Below are positions 14,341 to 18,763 of a stretch of 18,763 bases of DNA, piece after piece (the first letter of the stretch is position 1; the number at the start of each line of letters is the position of its first letter). Under the pieces are notes generated by a model. That model was given only the letters and a program-made list of their open reading frames with translations, made no database searches and was not told the DNA's origin. The position numbers and the translations under genes are program-made. The stretch is from Frankiaceae bacterium (GTDB lineage Bacteria; Actinomycetota; Actinomycetes; JADGOU01), in NCBI GenBank assembly GCA_017882835.1, contig JADGOU010000018.1, positions 1-18,763 on the forward strand, in the 5' to 3' direction.

Positions 14341-15005
14341 CCGCGCTGCCGGAGTCCGAGCGGTCGGCCAACGCGGCGGCGCGGGCGGAAATCCTCGCCC
14401 GGATCCGGTCGGCGCTGCACGACGTACCCGCCGACGAGCAACCAGCGGACGTCGTCGTGGCCCGACACTACCTGCGGTCCTCGGCACTGGACCGCGCCGC
14501 GCAGGTGGACCTGTTCGTCGAGCGGGTCGAGGACTACCGGGCGATCGTGCACCGAATTGCGGCCATCGAGCTGCCGGTCGCCGTTGCGTCGGCGATCCGA
14601 CAGCGAGGTGCCCGGCGGATCGTCGTCCCGGCCGCCTTACCGCCGGAGTGGCAGCCGGCAGATGCCGACCTGCTCCTCGACACCGGTGAGCTGACCGCCG
14701 CCAACCTCGACGGGACGGACGGCGTGATCACTGGCTGCGCCGTCGGGATCGCCGAGACCGGCACGATCGTGCTCGATGCCGGGCCGACCCAGGGTCGGCG
14801 GATGCTGACGCTGGTGCCGGATTACCACTTGTGCGTGGTCTTCGCCGACCAGGTGGTCGGCACGGTGCCGGAAGCCGTCGCCCGACTCGACGGCACCCAG
14901 CCGACGACGTTCATCAGCGGACCGTCGGCCACCAGCGACATCGAGCTGAGCCGGGTGGAAGGCGTGCACGGTCCCCGCACCCTCGAGGTGCTGCTGGTCG
15001 AGTGA
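14337..15005 (+). CDS. lldG: L-lactate oxidation complex, LUD-domain subunit LldG/LutC
   Basis: 222 residues from the GTG at 14337, with GGAG 6 bases upstream and a GTGA overlap with the lldF stop; the same frame is open further upstream inside lldF but that extension reads as repeats of QWRNR and is not family-like. After a helical N-terminus (ARAEILARIRSALHDV) comes the LUD/DUF162 domain, with GVITGCAVGIAETGTIVLDA, the block GRRMLTLVPDYHLCVVFADQ and, near the end, FISGPSATSDIELSRVEGVHG, the standard motif of LutC/YkgG proteins. Members have a nucleotide- or CoA-transferase-like fold and are required with LldE and LldF for growth on L-lactate, though their chemical role is not settled. It is the last gene of the lld operon. 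Confidence 0.92.
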   Translation: MTALPESERSANAAARAEILARIRSALHDVPADEQPADVVVARHYLRSSALDRAAQVDLFVERVEDYRAIVHRIAAIELPVAVASAIRQRGARRIVVPAALPPEWQPADADLLLDTGELTAANLDGTDGVITGCAVGIAETGTIVLDAGPTQGRRMLTLVPDYHLCVVFADQVVGTVPEAVARLDGTQPTTFISGPSATSDIELSRVEGVHGPRTLEVLLVE

Positions 15006-15087
15006 CCGGTTACGACGGTGAGCGATGAATGCCGAGCAGCGCCCCAGTCTGACGCGCGATAATCCAAGGCGCCGCTACCGTTGTCGG

Positions 15088-15107
15088 GGCTCGGGACACC
15101 CCGGGCC
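15088..15107 (+). terminator. Possible terminator after the lld operon
   Basis: GGCTCGGG (15088-15095) pairs with CCCGGGCC (15100-15107) around a 4-base loop ACAC, eight pairs with one T-G wobble. It lies about 85 bases after the lldG stop and 26 bases before the next start. It could end the lld transcript, or be leader structure of the following gene if that gene is transcribed from the GATAAT-like element at about 15058. Confidence 0.35.
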
Positions 15108-15133
15108 TGCGTGGGCAGTCGAGGGGTTTCGAC

Positions 15134-17266
15134 GTGCGTCGGTGGAGTGCCTACGTCCTGTTCGTGGTGGCTGCGTTGCTGGTTGCGCTCGCCGGTCTGG
15201 CGGGGCTGGTCAACCGCGAAGTGCTCGACGGCCCCGGGTTCGTGGCCAACGTCGAACACCTGCGGCAGGATCCACGGCTAGCGAGCGCGATCGGTAACCA
15301 GGTTGCCGACGCCGCCGTCGCGCGGCGAGCCGACCTGGTAGCGGTCAAGCCGCTGGTGGCGCAGATCTCGGCCACGGTGATCGCCAGTGACGCCGCGGGT
15401 CCGATCTTCCGCAGCGCCGCGAACCAGGCGCACGCAGCGTTCACCACCGCGGACTCGGACCAGGTGGTGCTGCGGCTCGCCGACTTCGGCGCCGTGGTGT
15501 CCGCGGTGCTGCGCGAGGTGTCACCGCAAGCCGCTGCGGCCATCCCCGCCGATCTTCCCGTTCGGCTGGCCGTGGTGGGCGGGCAGGGCGGCGCCATCGG
15601 CAGGGTGGTGCAAGGCGCCCACCTCGCCGCGACTCTCGCCTGGCTGTTGCCGCTCTTGGCACTGGCCTGCGTCCTGGCGGGGGGTGTCGTGCACCCCGGC
15701 CGGCGGGGAGCCGTCCTGGGCGCTGGCGCAGCCGTGTCGGCCGGCGGCGTCCTGCTGCTGCTCATGGCCGCGGCGGGGCAGTGGTGGTCCTCCTCGCTCG
15801 ACCGGTCCAGTCTGGCAGGGGCGGCGAAGGCGGCTCTGTGGGCCGCCTTCGGTCAGCCGCTGTTCCGGATCGCTGCGCTGACCGTGGTGCTGGGCGGTCT
15901 ACTGGCCGCGATCGCGGCTTCAGGGCCTGGCTACGCCGACATCCGCGGATGGGTGTCTCGGCTTCCCGGTCGGCTAGCCTCGCGACCCCAGACGACCGGC
16001 CTGGCGGTTCTGCGGGCGGTGGCGATCGGGCTCGGCGGCCTCGGGCTGATCTTTTGGACGGAGCGGATGCTGTCCGCGCTGGCCGTGCTGCTCGGTCTCG
16101 GCGCCGCTGTGTACGCCGTCCTGGACCTGAATCGCCTCGTCACTGGGGTGGAGGCTCAGGGGGAGTTAGGGGCTACGGAAGCCCAGCCGGCTCGGGGTCA
16201 GCGTCCGCGGCACCGCGCGGCTTGGTTGGTGCCGGCCGGGCTGGGATCGGTTCTCGCGCTGCTCGCCGGGTTTCCGCTGGCGCTCAACGCCCGAGCGCCG
16301 GACCGAACGGTATCTGCCTCCCAGGGCCAAGGGCCGATGGTCTGCGCCGGGCATGCCGAGTTGTGCGACCGGCGCTTCACCGAGGTGGCCTGGGCGGCGG
16401 CTCACAACGCGATGTCGGCGGAGGACCAGGGCTTCTACCTGGCCGAGCAGCCGACGAGCCTGGTCGGGATGTTGGATGCGGGCGTGCGGGTCCTGCTGAT
16501 CGACACCTGGTACGGGCAGCCGGTGGCCAACGGCCGGAGCATCACCGCGACAAGCAACTTCACCGCCGCCGCGCAGCAGGCCGAGCAGGCCTTCGCACCC
16601 GAGCTCCTGCAGTCGGTCGAGCGGCTGACCACGTCGATCCAGAGCAACGGCGGGCCGCCGTCCGGACCAGTGCAGCCCTATTTGTGTCACACGTTCTGTG
16701 AGATCGGCGGCACCCCCCTGCTGCCCGCGTTGCAGGGCGTGCAGGCGTGGATGTCGGCCCACCCGACCGAGGTAGTGACGCTGTTCATCCAGGACGCGGT
16801 GACTCCCGCGGACACCGCGAAGGTCTTCGACCGGGCCGGGCTGACGCGCTACGCCTACCACTCCGATGGCATCGCCGCGCCCTGGCCGACCTTGCGCGCC
16901 ATGGTCGAGTCCGGCCGGCGCCTGGTCGTGCTGATGGAGAACCAAGGCGGTGGAGATGCGTACCCGTGGCTGCTGCCGGGCTTCGACTACGTCCAGGACA
17001 CCGGCTACACCTACCCGACCGTCGCCTCCTTCGACTGCGGGTTGAAGCGGGGCCGCCCGGACTCCCCGTTGTTCCTGCTCAACCATTGGCTGAGCGGTTT
17101 CTCGACCCTGTACACCGACGCCCGGACGGTCAACGCCTATGCCGTGCTGTCCGCGCGCGGGCGGCAGTGCCAGGCCGAACGGGGTCGGCTGCCGAACTTC
17201 GTCGCGGTGAACTGGGCCAACCTCGGAGCCTTGCAGCGCGTCGTGGACGAGCTGAACGGCTTTTGA
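15134..17266 (+). CDS. Seven-segment membrane protein with external PI-PLC-like phosphodiesterase domain
   Basis: 710 residues from the GTG at 15134, with GAGGGG 7 bases upstream. One membrane segment (~5-25) is followed by an external stretch to ~165, then segments near 168-188, 193-214, 244-262, 287-304, 308-328 and 365-385. Counting and charge place the C-terminal domain (~400-710) outside the cell. That domain resembles the PI-PLC X family, At5g67130-like branch: WAAAHNAMS (His424, first catalytic His position), LIDTWYG (Asp457), LCHTFCEIGG (His519, second His position), AHPTEVVTLFIQD, LVVLMENQGG and a closing FVAVNWANLGAL. Several cysteines (CAGHAELC, LCHTFC, FDCG) fit an oxidising exterior. 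Such enzymes cleave phosphodiester bonds of phosphoinositides or related head groups; the true substrate is unknown. The membrane half belongs to no family I can name. It is probably independent of the lld operon. Confidence 0.75.
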   Translation: MRRWSAYVLFVVAALLVALAGLAGLVNREVLDGPGFVANVEHLRQDPRLASAIGNQVADAAVARRADLVAVKPLVAQISATVIASDAAGPIFRSAANQAHAAFTTADSDQVVLRLADFGAVVSAVLREVSPQAAAAIPADLPVRLAVVGGQGGAIGRVVQGAHLAATLAWLLPLLALACVLAGGVVHPGRRGAVLGAGAAVSAGGVLLLLMAAAGQWWSSSLDRSSLAGAAKAALWAAFGQPLFRIAALTVVLGGLLAAIAASGPGYADIRGWVSRLPGRLASRPQTTGLAVLRAVAIGLGGLGLIFWTERMLSALAVLLGLGAAVYAVLDLNRLVTGVEAQGELGATEAQPARGQRPRHRAAWLVPAGLGSVLALLAGFPLALNARAPDRTVSASQGQGPMVCAGHAELCDRRFTEVAWAAAHNAMSAEDQGFYLAEQPTSLVGMLDAGVRVLLIDTWYGQPVANGRSITATSNFTAAAQQAEQAFAPELLQSVERLTTSIQSNGGPPSGPVQPYLCHTFCEIGGTPLLPALQGVQAWMSAHPTEVVTLFIQDAVTPADTAKVFDRAGLTRYAYHSDGIAAPWPTLRAMVESGRRLVVLMENQGGGDAYPWLLPGFDYVQDTGYTYPTVASFDCGLKRGRPDSPLFLLNHWLSGFSTLYTDARTVNAYAVLSARGRQCQAERGRLPNFVAVNWANLGALQRVVDELNGF

Positions 17267-17357
17267 CCCTCGCAGCGGGTACGTCTCACGCCTCACCTCA
17301 CCGGGGGACCGGCTGCGGTGCCCGCGTCATTCCGTCTCGGCAGGCAGGTGTCCGGGC

Positions 17358-17376
17358 ACGATGGTAGAACTATCGT
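17358..17376. promoter_or_regulatory. Imperfect dyad upstream of the SHOCT gene
   Basis: ACGATGGT (17358-17365) and ACTATCGT (17369-17376) are inverted repeats with one mismatch around AGA. The site is about 40 bases before the ATG at 17415, and it includes TAGAAC and TAGAACTAT, an AT-rich patch that might be a -10 region. It could be an operator over the promoter. Confidence 0.3.
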
Positions 17377-17414
17377 CGATCAGCCTGTTGCCTTCTTGTC
17401 CAAGGAGCTAACCC

Positions 17415-17822
17415 ATGAATCTCGCAGCGGATTACCCCCTCCTCAACTCGTTCTGGACGATCCTGGAGATCTTCTTCTTCGTCCTCTGGATCTGGCTGGT
17501 GATCACAGTCTATGTGGACATCTTCCGCAGCCGGGACCTGTCGGGTGGCGGCAAGGCGCTGTGGGTGCTGTTCGTGTTGATCCTTCCGGTCCTCGGTGTC
17601 TTGGTCTACCTGATAATCCGCGGCGGGAAGATGCATGAGCGGGCGGTTCAGCAGGCCGAGGTTCAGCAGGATGCCCTCCGTGGCTACATCCAGCAGATGG
17701 CCGCCGGCGCGCCGGCCAGCACCGCCGATCAGCTCACAAAGCTGGCGGACCTGCGCGAGCGGGGGGTCGTATCGGCGGAGGAGTTCGACCGCGAGAAGGC
17801 GAAGCTTCTCAGCCACGCGTAA
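17415..17822 (+). CDS. PLDc_N/SHOCT-domain small membrane protein
   Basis: 135 residues. The ATG at 17415 has AAGGAG 7 bases upstream, an ideal ribosome binding site. Two membrane segments (~14-34, FWTILEIFFFVLWIWLVITV, and ~47-68, ALWVLFVLILPVLGVLVYLI) form the PLDc_N unit; between them are an acidic-to-basic turn VDIFRSRDLSGGGK and after them the positive RGGK. A helical linker follows, and the C-terminal ~30 residues are a SHOCT domain: QLTKLADLRERGVVSAEEFD followed by REKAKLL. This combination is common in actinobacteria. The name recalls the N-terminal membrane part of cardiolipin synthases, but no phospholipase catalytic domain is present, so it is not an enzyme. SHOCT domains are thought to mediate oligomerisation. 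The role is unknown; it forms a single-gene unit ending before the strong hairpin at 18033. Confidence 0.85.
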   Translation: MNLAADYPLLNSFWTILEIFFFVLWIWLVITVYVDIFRSRDLSGGGKALWVLFVLILPVLGVLVYLIIRGGKMHERAVQQAEVQQDALRGYIQQMAAGAPASTADQLTKLADLRERGVVSAEEFDREKAKLLSHA

Positions 17823-18032
17823 GCGGTCGGCACGGTGGGCGGGACCTACCCGGAATCGGCGATTGTCCGCAGAGTGTCGACCGTCACAGAGTGCCCAGCC
17901 GCCTGGCACGAGCGGCTGCGTCACTGCCAACTGGATTACTGGCGTGGCCCGGCCCGGTCCGGGTGTCAAGTCAGCCCGTGGTGTTGTCGATGAGCGCAGC
18001 CATCTCGCCATCCAACGGAGGACCGCTGACCG

Positions 18033-18069
18033 TCGCACTGGCCCAGCTGCATGTGCTGGGCCAGTGCGA
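18033..18069. terminator. Perfect 15-bp hairpin between convergent genes
   Basis: TCGCACTGGCCCAGC (18033-18047) is the exact reverse complement of GCTGGGCCAGTGCGA (18055-18069), with a 7-base loop. It is the only notable structure in the 307-base gap (17823-18129) between the convergent SHOCT and adenylate kinase genes, where I see no coding signal. No T-run flanks it on either strand, so it would be a U-less, bidirectional terminator. Confidence 0.7.
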
Positions 18070-18129
18070 GCGGGCCAGGGCTGTCCGCCGAGTTCCCAGC
18101 GGCGTACGCGCGAGAGCGTCGGTCAGCGG

Positions 18130-18714
18130 TCAGCGGGACAGCTGGCGCTGGAGTCGCTGCAGCTGGACGATCACTGACCAGGTGACTTCGTCGATTGCGC
18201 GAGCGCCGTTCACCGTGACGAGCTGCTCGCGCTCACGATAGTAGTTCAGCAACGGGGTGGTCTTTTCGGCGTACACCTCGAGGCGGTGGGTGATTACTTC
18301 CTCGGTGTCGTCGGTTCGGCCGGTGGCCTGCCCCCTGGCGACCAGCCGCTCCACGAGGTCATCGGTGGGTACCTCGAGGTGGACCGCGGCCTGGACGGCG
18401 ACCCCGAGATCTTTCGCCACCGAGTACGCCGCCTCGGCCTGCTCCACGGTGCGCGGAAAGCCGTCCAGGACATAGCCTGCCCCCTGGTTGGCCTTGGTCA
18501 CCGGCTTGTAGAGCATGTCCATCACGACCGCGTCCGGAACCAGGTCGCCACGCTGCAGGTAGGCCTTGGCCACCCGGCCGATGGCGGTCTTCCGAGCCAC
18601 GTGCTGGCGGAACAGGTCGCCGCTGGAGATGTGCGTGAGGCCGAAGTGGGTGGCGATCTGCTCGGCCTGCGTACCCTTTCCGGCGCCGGGAGCGCCGATC
18701 ATCAACAGCCGCAT
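18130..18714 (-). CDS. adk: Adenylate kinase, short form
   Basis: 194 residues from the ATG at 18714, chosen over the GTG at 18723 because AGGTGG sits 5 bases before the ATG. It phosphorylates AMP with ATP to give two ADP in the cytosol. The P-loop GAPGAGKGTQ (residues 7-16), the AMP-site blocks THISSGDLFR and VLDGFPRTVEQAE, and the arginine-bearing GRTDDTEEVITHRLEVY are all present. The zinc-finger-like LID insert of long bacterial enzymes is absent: GQATGR runs straight into TDDTEE, as in the short actinobacterial and AK1-type enzymes. It is not next to secY or map within the visible sequence, though only about 50 bases upstream are visible. It may be the sole housekeeping enzyme or a paralogue. 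Confidence 0.93.
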   Translation of the reverse strand: MRLLMIGAPGAGKGTQAEQIATHFGLTHISSGDLFRQHVARKTAIGRVAKAYLQRGDLVPDAVVMDMLYKPVTKANQGAGYVLDGFPRTVEQAEAAYSVAKDLGVAVQAAVHLEVPTDDLVERLVARGQATGRTDDTEEVITHRLEVYAEKTTPLLNYYREREQLVTVNGARAIDEVTWSVIVQLQRLQRQLSR

Positions 18715-18763
18715 CCGACCCACCTGTTCGTCATGGGCGAAATTGTCGCATCGGCCCGCGCGG

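Noticed and set aside
16166..17296. A 376-codon minus-strand frame opposite the PI-PLC-like gene
   Set aside because: No recognisable motif; it is antisense to a well-supported coding region.

Overview
The window is high-GC DNA with dense genes, frequent GTG starts and 4-base GTGA stop/start overlaps. Protein content (short-form adenylate kinase, KimA-type permease, actinobacterial OB-fold domain) fits a chromosomal segment of an actinomycete (Actinomycetota). Genus cannot be read from the sequence. I see no tRNA, rRNA, CRISPR array, transposase or phage gene.

Layout. (1) 3-1133, +: 3' part of a nitronate monooxygenase-type FMN enzyme, cut by the window edge. (2) 1250-3652, +: a KimA/YdaO-like potassium permease of the APC superfamily with a cytosolic USP-like domain and, unusually, a C-terminal OB-fold domain. 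A strong hairpin overlaps its stop codon. (3) 3799-6323, -: a two-gene ABC-2 exporter (ATPase then 12-segment permease, joined by a GTGA overlap), possibly preceded by a 34-codon leader ORF that also ends in a GTGA overlap. (4) 6648-9554, -: a large FAD/Fe-S D-lactate dehydrogenase (Dld type). (5) A 686-base divergent control region (9555-10240), with one possible small ORF and two dyads. (6) 10241-15005, +: lactate permease lldP followed by lldE, lldF and lldG, the three-subunit LldEFG/LutABC L-lactate oxidation complex. (7) 15134-17266, +: a seven-segment membrane protein with an external PI-PLC-like phosphodiesterase domain. (8) 17415-17822, +: a small PLDc_N/SHOCT membrane protein. (9) 18130-18714, -: adenylate kinase, convergent with (8) and separated from it by a perfect 15-bp hairpin.

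How the genes work together. Blocks 4-6 form a complete lactate-use locus: LldP imports lactate, Dld oxidises the D isomer and LldEFG the L isomer to pyruvate, with electrons probably going to the quinone pool. The divergent arrangement suggests shared control from 9555-10240. No lactate regulator (LldR/LutR type) lies inside the window. The other blocks look like independent units.

The most unusual item is the fusion of a KimA-like K+ transporter to an OB-fold domain. As I recall, these are separate genes in one neighbourhood, with TrkA-type genes, in mycobacteria. Next come the membrane PI-PLC-like fusion, the intercistronic hairpin and in-frame 15-bp repeats of the lld operon, and the candidate leader ORF of the ABC exporter.
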